A stretch of DNA of 64,000 nt from Halichondria panicea (lineage: Eukaryota; Porifera; Demospongiae; Suberitida; Halichondriidae), in contig NC_087382.1 in assembly GCF_963675165.1 (NCBI RefSeq), positions 3,387,963-3,451,962 of the forward strand. Direction: 5' to 3'. The number at the start of each line of letters is the position of its first letter. Position 1 is the first letter of the stretch. The position numbers and the translations under genes were made by a program. This document shows, in pieces, positions 24,657-37,000 of the stretch. The notes beneath the pieces were generated by a model. It had not been told where the DNA came from. It worked only from the letters and a program-made list of their open reading frames with translations, and did no database searches.

Positions 24657-26850
24657 ATGACGAGGCAAAGAAGGTAGCCTCACAGGCACAAGCAGACGCT
24701 CGCTGGATCATAAGAAACACAAAGCCTTGTCCACACTGCAGGTACGTTGGAATAGAGTATAGAATCAATAGAACAATAATATTTAGAGTTACTGTACATA
24801 ATTATACGTTTCATTGTTGTCTGATTTCAATATTTCCTTATAGAGCTCCAATTCAGAAGAATGACGGATGCAATCACATGACTTGTAAACAGGTACGGGC
24901 TTAACATAATTATTAGACTGGGAACGGCTGCATCTAGTTCATTTTTTGTTGCCTCTAGTGTCACCATGATTTCTGCTGGGTGTGTCTTGATCCCTGGATT
25001 CTACATAACCACAGAACTGGGGGATACTTTACGTAAGTCGTACATTGCCAATTTACATTCAAAAACGCTCTTACAACTGATTGTCATCTATAGCTAGCTA
25101 TGTGTACTAGCTTTGCTGTTCTCATAACTTTTTCAGTTCATATTTCACACAAATGTCACAAATGATATGGGCAACAGATATCAATCTTGTCTATTGACCT
25201 AGCTCCCTCCTTTTCCTTCGTAATGTGAATCGGTATCGTTGCAGTTTTAATTTATTCAATAAATACTTTTTTAGAGGCCATTCCATGAAATTCAGTTGTC
25301 TATTGACCTCCCTCCCCTTTGTAGCTGTAACCGGTTCACTGCTCAGGAGAAGGCCAACACGACAGTGGAGAGGTCCAGAGGAGACATGGAGGCTGCCTAT
25401 GTTAAGAAAGCTACAGAGGACTTTCAGTTGCACACTAAGAGATTCCAGCATTATTATGACAGATACAACAATCATCTACACAGTCTGGATGTAAGTGGTG
25501 GAGCGTGAAAAATCTCTCGACAATTCTAGCAAGTTTAGTTTTGATTTTGCTAACTAGTTTTAAGTGCCCATAACTTGACTTTGGAAGGTCCAATTTCATG
25601 TAGGATGCGTTCTGTAGCTCTAAGGGAGGTCTATTTATCAAAATGGGGTGTGTTTAAATCATGTAGGCCAATTTTTTTTCTCCTTGTCAGATTGAAATGA
25701 AGTTGCTTCAAGAGTCGACTGGTAAGATGAGAGAACTGGAAAGACTCGGACTGGCTCTCGACAAGAAAGGTACGATGTTTGTGCATGTGCATGTATTATA
25801 ATAGCTGCTTAGTAATATTGAAATATGACCTTAATTTAGAAGTTCGTACTGTACATATAACACTACATATTTTTCTTTATAGTGGCTCAGGTCAAAGGTC
25901 AATCTGATGCCACCATTGGGGTGAACTCTCCTCTCACTCCACAAAAGAAAATCAGTGTTTTCACAACTGGAGAAGCGAGAAAACTTTCTCAACGATATTT
26001 TCCGAATTCTGCTGAGAGCGAGGAGAATCCTGTCAGCCTCGTATTGCATTGGATACTTCATCCCTGATACAGATGAGGAGGCCCTGGGGGCACATGAAGT
26101 ATTGCAGGTGAGGGCAGGTGGCTCATCGTGACAGCAGATTATGGTGTACGGAGAAATAGTGAAGTATTTCTTTAAACGATCACAACTTAAATGTTTATCT
26201 ACTTGTGTGAAGTATTCCATTTTGGTAGAATTTACTACGTGTACCATTGCATTGTTGAGTGTAGCAGCGTTGTCTAACAGCCTACTGTAATAGCTAATTT
26301 GGTATGTCACTTTCCAACACACACTCACACACACACACGCACACCCACACACACACACACTCACACTCATACACACACATGCACACACACACCCACACAC
26401 ACACACTCACACTCACACACCCACTCACACACACACACACCCTACACCCCTCAGGGCAAACTAGAGGAAGCAGTGGAGGTTGTCTCGGAGATGGTCAATA
26501 GACAATACCTCCAAACACCACGCTCTAAAATGAACGAAGCCGCTGGAAATGTCGACTACCTTTGCAGCGAATATCTCACCAAAATGTCCGTGGTTGCGAC
26601 AATCGCCGATCTGGCAGTAAAAGAAGCGGAAAAGCCTCCACCTCCGCGTGCCACCCCGCCCACTCCACGGGAGGACAGCCCGCCCCCTCGTATGGGGGTG
26701 ATTCCCCTCGGCTTTGGACCAGACGTTCCCGACCAACCGGATGGAGAGAGGCGCTTCCGTTTGATTGGTCTATTGAATCCCGATGGAACATTGCATATTT
26801 TACGAGTACCAGAAGAGGAGTTTCAATTTCTTAGGGCCCCAGCAGACTAA
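24657..26850 (+). pseudogene. ANKIB1 3'-half duplicate, copy B
   Basis: Copies of ANKIB1 exons from 11218 onward: 24657-24741, 24844-24892, 24959-25032, 25325-25490, 25691-25769, 25883-26107, 26457-26850. It has no ankyrin, UBA, RING1 or IBR part, only Rcat and the C-terminus. Rcat residues including GCNHM persist, with an Arg to His change (CHHDFCWVC). An extra base in the run after GEA (about 25977-25985) shifts the frame and leads to an early stop. An APEX1-ANKIB1 read-through would join a phase-2 donor (TG|gt) to an exon starting ATGA, giving an immediate stop, so no fusion protein is expected. Likely a non-coding passenger. Confidence 0.85.
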
Positions 26851-27642
26851 TTAGCGTTATGTGAATGTACTTGTGAACTACATGTATATAATAATTATGA
26901 GTATTCTGTTCAACAATTTAGCTGTGTGTGTGTATGTATAAACATGTTATTTTTCATGTTGTTTGCACAGTCGTCATTAATATTTTGTTATTAATTAAAA
27001 GGCACCTCTGCCCCGAAGCAGCCATTGTGATCAAACTCTGCAGATCCACCCCCTTTCTATGGTTCGTAACACGCCGACCGTTTCATATTTTAAAGACAGA
27101 ATAATCACTATTATTAATTATGCTAGACTAGCCGATTAGCGTTAATTGCAATGGTATCTCATACCCCCCCCCACTCAAATATATACCCGAAGCATTTGAA
27201 CACTAAAAGCTAGCTGCAAACAAAGCACTGCATGTCAGTCGTCACTAGCCTGTTTTACCATAATATTATAGTTATATAGAGAACAGGCATTTTTAGATGT
27301 CTGATAATACCCCCTGCATGCATGTACATGTACCCTATGATTTATTCATGAACATGCATGCAGTCACATGTGTAATGGAATTCCCCTTACACACAATAGA
27401 GGGTGTGTCTGGCATGTCTGTGGTGAGGGTATTCATATCATTCCAAGAATACCCCCTGCATGCATGTACATGTACACTATGATTTATTCATGAACATGCA
27501 TGCAGTCACATGTGTAATGAATTCCCCTTACACACAATAGAGGGTGTGTCTGGCATGTCTGTGGTGAGGGTATTCAGCTAGTGAAGTGAACCAATTCTCT
27601 GCAGTCTACACACATCTCTGAGTTCCTAGCAGAAACTATAAT
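26851..27642 (+). promoter_or_regulatory. Intergenic 5' region of Roco gene B with an internal tandem duplication
   Basis: Counterpart of the Roco A upstream region. The stretch starting AATACCCCCTGCATGCATG is tandemly duplicated with a period of 142 bp (27306-27447 and 27448 to about 27580). The other three Roco genes have it once. No other gene is seen in this gap. Confidence 0.6.
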
Positions 27643-30600
27643 ATGGGACAGGAACAGTCTGCTGAGTAAGTGATCGTCTTACAGCCTAACATTTTTATTG
27701 CTTTTAAACAGGAAACAGGCCGGGGAGTTATGGGTTGCTGCTTGGAATGGTGATGTCAGCAAAGTGAAGTCCCTGCTGGCACGTGGAGCCAACCCTAACC
27801 ACCCCGAGTACTATCCATTACACAACGCTTGTAGAAATGGTCACCTGGAGATAGTGAAGGCACTTGTTGAGGCTGGAGCAGACACTGAGAGATGGGATGG
27901 GGGCATCTCTCCAGTTCATTGTGCAGCCATATTTGGTCATAAGGAGGTGTTGGTTTACTTGATCAGGGATTGCAAGTGCAGCGCTGGTGAGTAGTTTTCC
28001 ATTCACTAGCAGTTGCTACATAACTCCCCCAGCCAACCCTATATATAGCAATTTTTCACATTGCAAATATTTTTGTGGGACTTTAATATCAGTTTAATTT
28101 GTAACGAATACGGAATACATGCATGGCTTGGGCTTCTTAATTTTGAATGAGTTGGTTATGTACACGAACTATGCGTTCGAGGCCTTGAGGGCCTGGCTTA
28201 GGGATGGACATTTAGTTCCTTACAAATGCACCAGTCCTGTAATATTTAAATATTAGTGATACCAACATTCACTTGTGTATAGATGCCAGGGACCGGTACA
28301 ACAATACTCCACTCCACTATGCATGCCATGATGGTCACCTAGATATGGTGCGGTGCTTGGTGGAGGAGGCCCACTGTAACATCAGTGAGTCTATCATTCT
28401 GTCTCCGTGTTATACCAATACATGTGTTAACATGATTATATGTACGAATGAGGTGACTGTTATTTCAGATGCACTGAACAAGTACAACACTACTCCACTC
28501 CACGATGCATGCTATCGTGGTCACCTAGAATTGGTGGAGTACTTGGTGGAGGAGGCCCACTGTGACATCAGTGAGTGTATCATAATTTTGTCTGTCCTTG
28601 TGTACAAATTTGTTGTTATGAACACTTTCAGATGTACGGAACAACAACAACCAGACTGTACTTCATAGAGCCTGCATTTTCTTGCTATTTAAAGGTGAGT
28701 CGAAGTAATTAGAGATTATAGTAACTACATAGCCCTAAAAGTACTTGTTTGTAACAAACCAGAAATAAGAGTATATGCATGTAATAGATATAGCATGGGA
28801 GACCGAGTGTTTTATGGAATATACATGTACAAGCACAAGGGTGAAGCTCCGAGGGCGAGTTGCTTGTATATTTCAATAAAACACGAGAATTCTCATGCTA
28901 TAATATTATGCAGGACGACCCCTTACCAAAACGTGTAATAAGAACACGGAAGGAACTGTATGACTTTTATTACATCCTTGTAACCTATATAAAATTATAA
29001 GATCCTTACAATACAGTGCATGTATTATTATAACCAACTGCATTCCCGTTCAATATTGTAACTTTAGGTATGGCATGGATGCCTTCCCGTAAGCTTGCAG
29101 TGGTGAAGTACTTGGTTGAGAAGGCTAACTGTGACATCAGTGAGTTTATTTAAATGTAATGTGTATACAATGACCATTAACATGCACATGCAGATGCAAC
29201 TGATAAGCGAGGCAGGACACCCCTTGACCTAGCTATAAAGAGTGATTACAAGGACATTGTTAACTACCTCAAGACTCGACAAGAATCATCTAGAAAACCA
29301 GGCAAGTTATGAAAACATTTCACCGGCATCCTATATAATTGGCATAGCTATACATTATAAAGAGATTAGTGATGTGCATAATGTTATGTTTACACGACTC
29401 AACAACTGTTACTCATGGCAACCAGGCACGACGTTATGAACATATTTAACTGAAATTGTTATCACGAGGAATTCCTAGTAAATTGTTATCTGAGTACATT
29501 TTCCTCAATGAAGTAAAAAATGTCATGCCAGCAAAGGCTTCGCCATGCATACAGTAATTATAACTATACTTTACCATAGCTATATATAATTTTATAGTCA
29601 GTCACATTTACTTCCTTGTACATTCATGCAGGAAAAGATGGTGTTGGGAGTCAAACAGCTGTTCCACTCACACAAGACGAGGCTGATGCTCTGCAGAAGC
29701 TTCTCGAGGGAGCACAAGTCACCATTGGTCATCCCATTGTTGCTGGCACAACCACTCTGGAGGATGTTCAGCAGCTGCTTACTCAGAGAGGACTGGAGAT
29801 TATGGCCGACGACCTCAGGACAAAACTCAGACTAAGTAAGCTTAAAATTACTATTTTTAGTGCTTATCACATGATCTCCGGTCAATCAGTTTAGCTTAAA
29901 GTAGTCACACGACCGTGATTTGTAATCTCCACACTTAACTGATTACTTGCCGAATGATTCTCGCTAAAATTTCAATGTTTGTTATTTTTCATATGATCAA
30001 AGTAACTTAATCTCTACTAATTTCTCCATAATTATAGTTATGACTGAGCAACAAAGAAACCTCGAGATACTCAACAATCTAATGACAGATGAAGACACTA
30101 TCGATATTAGCTACCCAAGGCTATTTCTTGTTGGGCCGCCATCTGTTGGCAAGACGACCACACTCAATCGACTGCTGGGGGAGTTTGAGAACATTGACTC
30201 TGCTGGAGACAAAGCCAAGCTTAGAAGCACACTGCTTGCTAACTGCAAACAAATACTTGCCTTCGTTAATGAAAACACAGCAAAATGGTTGTCATCCAAA
30301 GATGTTGACGAAGAAACAAAGCTCTTGTTTGGCTACTTACGTGAATCTAAGTCTGAAACCACTCCTAACAAAGAGATAAGCATCGCAACCTCAACCGATT
30401 CTCCTGTATTAATACGCAAGCAAAGAACTCGATCTAAAAATACCACAAAAGTGTTTCCTAAAGAAAGCAGATCACCACTACACCAAGCCACAGCTGCTCA
30501 GCGTACGACAATGAGTCATCCAAGAAGCAAACTATTACCAATAAAATCAGAATTACAACAGCTAATAAAAAATGCGGATTATTCCAAAATGGCCGATTTC

Positions 30601-33445
30601 CTTGGCGATATTTTACTGAACATTCACGACATCGGAGGTCAGCCAGGCTTCTTGGAAATGCTACCAGCCCTGAGCACTGGTCCGGCCATGTATCTAGTGT
30701 TCTTAGATCTCAGTAAGGAACTTGACAAGCTGTACAAAATACCTTTCAGTCGAGATGGTATGGAAATTATTCCCTTCAATTCTGTTCACACTACAGAAGC
30801 CACAATCTCTCAAATCCTCACCTCTATTGCCAGTGTCCATTGCATCTCAAGAGATCCCACTCCTCTTATTAATGTTGGCAGAGCTAGTGATGCTCTTAAA
30901 GAAAGAATAACAACTTTTAAACAAGTTAAACCGGTAGCAGCCTTGATAGGCACACACAAAGACAAGCTGATCGACCCCGAGAGACAAATCAGCGAGAAAA
31001 ATGAGGCACTTAAAAAAGTTATCAATAAATTCCCCGAAATTATTATTTCTCCAGAATCAAAACAGCAGAATATTGAGCACAGCGAACCTATAGACGGAGC
31101 CCGTACACAATCATGTTCAAAATCTTGTTTCTTCTCAGTAGATAACCTCAATGGAACTGAAGTGTCTGACATCGGACCCGTTCGTAATTTCTTAAGTCGA
31201 ATAATTTTATCTCGCTTCAAAAATGCTTCTCTTCCAATTCAACCGAAATGGCTCATTTTTGGGTTGCTTCTTCGAAAACAATTTCAAATAGCTACAATTG
31301 AAGATTGCTTTGAATTAGGAGAAATGCTAGAAATGCAGAAAGAAGAAGTAAAAGTGTGTCTCTGGTATCTTCACAACTGTGTTGGTACGATCCTCCATTA
31401 CACCAACGTACCTGGTGATGACGGTTGGCTCAAGGGTCATGTGATCTGCACTCTTCAAGCTATCTTTGATAGTATCAGCCAGTTTATTCTCCTTTCTATG
31501 CGAACGCTTCACTCAGGAGGTCCAGTTACCAACCACGAGCAAGCCGAGTTGGTTAAGAAGGGACAGTTCTCGATCAAATCCATTGAGATGTGTTGCAGAA
31601 ACGTGGAAATGTCTGAACTTATTCCCGCAAAGCATCTCATTAAGTTATTGGAGCACGTCAAACTTCTGTCCCCGATATCTCATAAGGATGAATCATCAGC
31701 GGAAGGTGTTCGCATTACCTACTTAATGCCAGCTGTTTTGGAATGTGCTTCACAAGAGGAGCTGGCGAACCCACCTCCACCAGACACCAACAACCCAGAA
31801 CCACTCCACATCACATTCAGCTTTGGTTACGTACCAACAGGAGTCTTCTGTGGGCTCATTACTCGACTAGTTTCCCAAGGCCCCCATAAAATCCTCGGAT
31901 TTAAGTGGAAGTTGGTGGAAGATGGTGTCAAGAGAAACTGTGTCTCTTTCTATGTAGATGGTATTCACAAGGTGACTCTGCTCTCGCACGAAAAGAGCTA
32001 CGAAATTCGAGTTTCCCGTGAGGATCCAGAATCTTCTCTGCACGACCTTTGCGCTCATGCACTCTCTGTCGTTCTGTATTTCCTCAAAACCTTGTATGAG
32101 AATTTGGTTCCATTAATCGCATTCCAGTGTCCCTGTTCTAATCACAAAGCCGAACGAGACGTCACTAATTTATGTACTATTTCCGATGGTTCAAAAGTTC
32201 GATTTCTTTGTAACGATTCTATGAAGCTCGTTAAATTAAAACCGGAACAACGGATCTGGCTTGGAAAGGTAAGTATTTTTGTAACCATTAATTGTATTAA
32301 TGATGCAATTAATTCGCTACAGACCAAGAAGGTTGGTGAGGAAGCTGAACTAGAGGTGCTAAAGTTTGCTGAGGATGGCTTTTCCTTCCACTGGACCAAA
32401 GAGGGCTCCAGACGTCAGATAAAGACAACTGATGATCGGCCCAACACTCTGAGCTTCCCGAGTGTGAGAGAGGAGGACTTTGGTCACTACCAGTGTGAGG
32501 TGAAGGATGCAGCTGCTGGGAAAGTGCTCCTCACTCTCTACACAGCTCTCTACAAAGAGGAGACAAGTCAGTTAGCATTGAGTTATGCCACACTTACGTT
32601 CAATCTTTTTACATCACATTATACTTTAGCCGAATTCTCTACTGAAAGGAATGAAGAGCCAAGATGCAGTGGCACTAACTCTATTGTAAAGACGCCATCA
32701 TCAGGTTTGATTGTTTCAACTATTCTACAAACACTGTTGTTCACTGATCACTCCTTTAGATGAGGGGTCTCTGTCATCAGAAAGGCTCCAATATTCAGCA
32801 GATCCAGTCCAGAGAGTTGGAACTCCATCAGCTGGTGAAGACAATCAAGTCTGTACTACAATAATATTAGGTATATTTCCTGAAGTAGCTAGTTATGTAT
32901 TTATGTATGGTTATTTAATGTTTGCCCCTCTACAGGACCACCTGCTAATCAAATCGCTCTCCAAGAACTAATGAAGCGATACAAACTGACTGACGAGCAA
33001 CTCAACCGTGAAATAGTGGACTCCGATACTCCCGTAATGGCCTTAAATTTTGATGATGTGGAAATGTATTCAACTGCAATGGGGCTAGCTATTGCTAAAC
33101 AAGCTGATGTGAAAGAATCATGTGGAAATCAAGCAGCCATGATGAAGTGCCTGCAAGTCTGGAAAGAACGTGATCCTTTTCAAGCAACTTACAGAGCTCT
33201 ACTGGATATCGCACTGAGATTGGGGAAAGGAGAAACAGCTGATAAAATCTGTCGGCAATTGACCCAACGTAAGTACATGTGTATCAGTGCCCCTCCCCCT
33301 TTTCCTCCCCCCTCTAGAAAGCAACGAGTATAGCTATCCAAACAGTTTGACTGCAATCACACCTTCTATATAATTAATTTTTACAAAACACCTGCATACA
33401 TAATTATTTCCACTTTTCCTGATTGCAGATCGTACACTGGACTGA
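27643..33445 (+). CDS. Roco gene B: ankyrin-Roc-COR-Ig-death domain protein
   Basis: Fourteen exons: 27643-27665, 27712-27986, 28283-28384, 28469-28570, 28632-28694, 29068-29139, 29194-29301, 29632-29835, 30038-32268, 32323-32566, 32630-32704, 32760-32870, 32936-33268, 33429-33445. They total 3960 nt, 1319 aa, in phase with no stop. The order is as in Roco A, but with one additional ankyrin exon (28469-28570, KYNTTPLHDACYRGHLE). P-loop GPPSVGKTT, DIGGQ and THKD are intact. From about 31950 to the end of that exon (32268) the protein diverges sharply from A and C (YVDGIHKVTLLSHEKS versus LIAKSNKITLISHERS), and the following intron is unrelated; the Ig exon is again nearly identical. The Ig-like motif is FHWTKEG then EEDFGHYQCEV. 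The death domain lies in exon 32936-33268. The start (MGQEQSAEKQAGELW) matches the other copies, and the intron after 29301 has a GC donor. Confidence 0.88.
28789..28902. repeat. 114-bp fold-back repeat in a Roco B intron
   Basis: Counterpart of the 15017-15130 element, with the same TATAGCATGGGAGA and TCTCATGCTATA ends. Confidence 0.75.
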
Positions 33446-34027
33446 TCGATGAAGTGATTACACATGCAGTGTGTCGGATTGTACAAACACTCATTAGAAT
33501 AGATGTGTGTGCTAGCTAGCTGTAAAATAGCTATCCATTTTTAATTTAGTACTGCATGGACAATCGATTCCCATTAGAGACGTCATGATATGTTTCATTA
33601 TTTCAGAAACCCATTGAGAGTTTCATGTACATAGTTTTAAGTTGATTATAACTGTTTAATTTTAACGATTCGCCTGCAAATGTTAGTTTACTCCTCTATA
33701 CAATTACAAGCGTATCATAATTAATTATGGCCAGCATATTTATAATTATAAATTTGTTCCTCCGCCACCATTACCAATTAATTATCTAATAGCAACACTT
33801 CACTGTAACATAAATTTGCCAGGAAAAAGAATACTAGTACATGTACTGCAATTATTTATAGTCTCAAGTATTCAATAAACCTCAAGTCATGCCACCAAAT
33901 TTAAAAAGGTGCCAACAATAGCAGCTATAATGCTATATAAGGTATCTCTGTTTCTGAGCAAAATTGGCGAAAATAATTATCATGCTAACTAACTCTACAG
34001 CCTACAAAGTCCAGTCTCTACAGACGG

Positions 34028-37000
34028 TTACCATGCCAACACGCTGTGTGCTAGCATGCCTAAAACATGTTTCAGTGTGAAATTGTTCTTTTCCACTCTC
34101 AACGGAATGTTGTAGTCCCACAGTTCCGATGCTGTAACCATGGGAATGGTTTCTATGACAACCACAGGGGATTGATATTCTTTCCAATTCTGCGATGGTT
34201 GCCCGGAAATATCGATATTTGGGTCGTTATGACGAAAGTGCTCCTTAGGTCCAATGTAGTTAGTTTGTATTTCACGATCCGGTTGCTCTACACGAGGATA
34301 TTGAGGGATAGCGGGGTTAAAATATCCATGGTCGGAGGTCAAATTCCAATTATCTTGTCTATTAATTTTAGCGTTAACTCTTGTAGCATTCGAAATGACG
34401 TCTTTGGTAGCTGCATCGATACGAGGGTTAAACTGATTATTCCGAGCCTGCTGCTCGTCAGGATGAATTAATAAAGAGACTAGAGGGTTAAATTGTCCGG
34501 GAGACGAAATAGCCTTTGAGTGGTTGTCAGGGGTCAAAAGTTCAGGCAATGTAAGAACAGCTGTTAGATTGAATAACAAAAACAGTCCAGGGTCCAAATA
34601 TCCGTTGCTAAGCACGTTGCTAGGCACGTTGCTTGGTTCGTTTGATGTAATATTCAAGATCTCTGATTTGCGTGAAATTTCTTCAGTTTGAATTTTTGGA
34701 TATTTGTCAAAAATGGGGTGTCCAAAATCGTTCTTAATTATAGATTTTAGTGAGGAATTTTCAGGAAGATTTTTCTTTGGATCGGAACTCGAAAAAGTTT
34801 TCAGTAATGGCTTCAAATTTGACAGATCAGGTGGTAGCTTTGAGTGGTTGTTAAACGAAACAGGTGGGGTCGCTTGGGGGTCAAAAATGGCCACGTTCGT
34901 AGAGAGTTCGTTGGAGAGGTCGTTTCCGAGAGACATCAGGGGACAAAGGTCGTTGCCAGGTGGTGTGGGGGTGGAGGCAAAGAGGGTAGCAACACACATC
35001 AGATAGAGCAGAGCACTTCCACAGGCAACCTGGAGTGTGGGAGTTATTGTGATGATCTTTACCACACAAACAAAAATGCTAACAGCTAAGTCAAAATTAT
35101 TTTGTAGGTATGATGATCTTTACCAAGTATGATGGTCGAATAAATCAAAGTATGGACGGGTATTTTTGAGGGTATAAAACTTCGCAGATTTAATATAATT
35201 TACACCGGAATAGCAGCCTTGTTGCAGCATGCAATATTAGATTCGCGGGTGCACGCTTAATCAGTGAAAACCACAAACATAAAATTAATTATACCCTCGA
35301 AATATCCCGCTATACGGTAATTACGGCCAAAATATGGTTATGTAACATTGCGATGGAAACACATTATTTTTTATGGTATGTACTAGCTTCGTTACTATAC
35401 CTTAGCAGTGGTCTTGGAGGTGGTGGCCATGTTATCTGACGCCCCCCACACAGCGCAAAGGTCAGTGTACGAGAACCACCCCCTCTGACACGCCTCGTTA
35501 AGTGCAACTCTGTGAGTGGGCGGGACAAATAGCAATGGTAGCAATAAATTTAATACAGAATAATTGTTACCTACTTCACTTCTCACACACCACCCACACA
35601 CTCCACACACACCACCCACACCCACACACACGTACCTCCCTTCCACACTTCTGACAAACTGGTAATACTCATCCATAGATACGAACAGCCTCCAATCCTG
35701 CACGATAAAACAACAGCAGATCACATGACACAAGCTCGCACAACACCCATTGGTCCATCAAACTACAAGCGCAACTTATGACAAGCCATATACATGTAGA
35801 TCATTAAAAAGGTCTCTTTCTATGCTTTTAGAAAATCAAAACATAAATTTTTGAATTTGATACTAAAGTTATGGCTATTCAACTACCCCTCCCCCTCTTT
35901 CAGCTGCCATAACTCGAATTCCGTGGATCCAATTTCAACGATTTTATGATTTTCTGGAAAGAGACCTTTCAAATGGTGTCCTTAAAATTCATATTTGAGA
36001 GATAAAAAATATTCGCCAATTTGGCCGTACCATGGTCCAAGGCCAAAAAATGACAAATTATGGCTCCGATGAAATTTAGAATTTAGAAAGGTCTCTTTCT
36101 AAGCTTTCAGAAAATCATAACATATTTGAAATTGGATCAACGGTACTCAAGTTATGGCAGCTGGAAGATTACACCCCCCCCCCCTCCGCTTATCATCTCT
36201 TTTTCTCTGTACACTCTAATGTGAAATTCATTTGATGTACTTATTGAATTAGTATTTGTAAAGATGATCATGTCATAATAACGAATGTTTCACATTTCTC
36301 TCCCAGATGCACGCATGCTATTGCTAAGTAACAGCGCTAGTTATAGTGACAAAAGATTAAGAATTAGAGACCACACAAAGAAAAGAATTCAATGAAAGAA
36401 TATAGCAAAATGTTAATAATTGGGTAGTTTATTTTACACATCTGCCGTACACGTACGTGTTGCCAGGCAACAATCCCACTGTGGAAATCATTATAATAAT
36501 TTGTAACATGTTTTCAAACAAACGTCAACATAACGAAAGGATTTCACACATTAAAAATGTGATTTGAATATTTGAATTGAGAGGAATATGAAGTTATGCG
36601 CAAGGCTTAAGGCAAAAACACGGAAATAACAAGTCATAAATAGTAATAATGATCAAAGAAAACGTGACTAGAAGCTCTTATAGTTGCATTTTATTGATCC
36701 TTGAGCAACCGTATATGTAGCAGTCTACACACACACACACAACGCACTGATTTTCTACATAAAAGCTTAAAAAAGCAAGCAAAAGCCAAGAAGCTTGAAC
36801 TTGCAAGGACACACACACACACACACACACACTACCGTATGCGCACACAGAAGCATAACAACACAAGCTCCAGTATAAACGTATCGCATGTCCTGTACAT
36901 GTATTTAGCTTCAGATAGAGAATGAACCATGACTGAATAAAGAATTTTTCTTAATGGGTAAGAATGCCACAATAAAATAAATACAGGAGTGTTGTGAAAG

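Noticed and set aside
34028-35065. 345-aa minus-strand ORF read as a single-exon secreted protein with a signal peptide
   Set aside because: The first 16-17 codons overlap a 47-bp intron; the hydrophobic segment and upstream exons match CNPPD1, so it is an internal-to-terminal exon of that gene.
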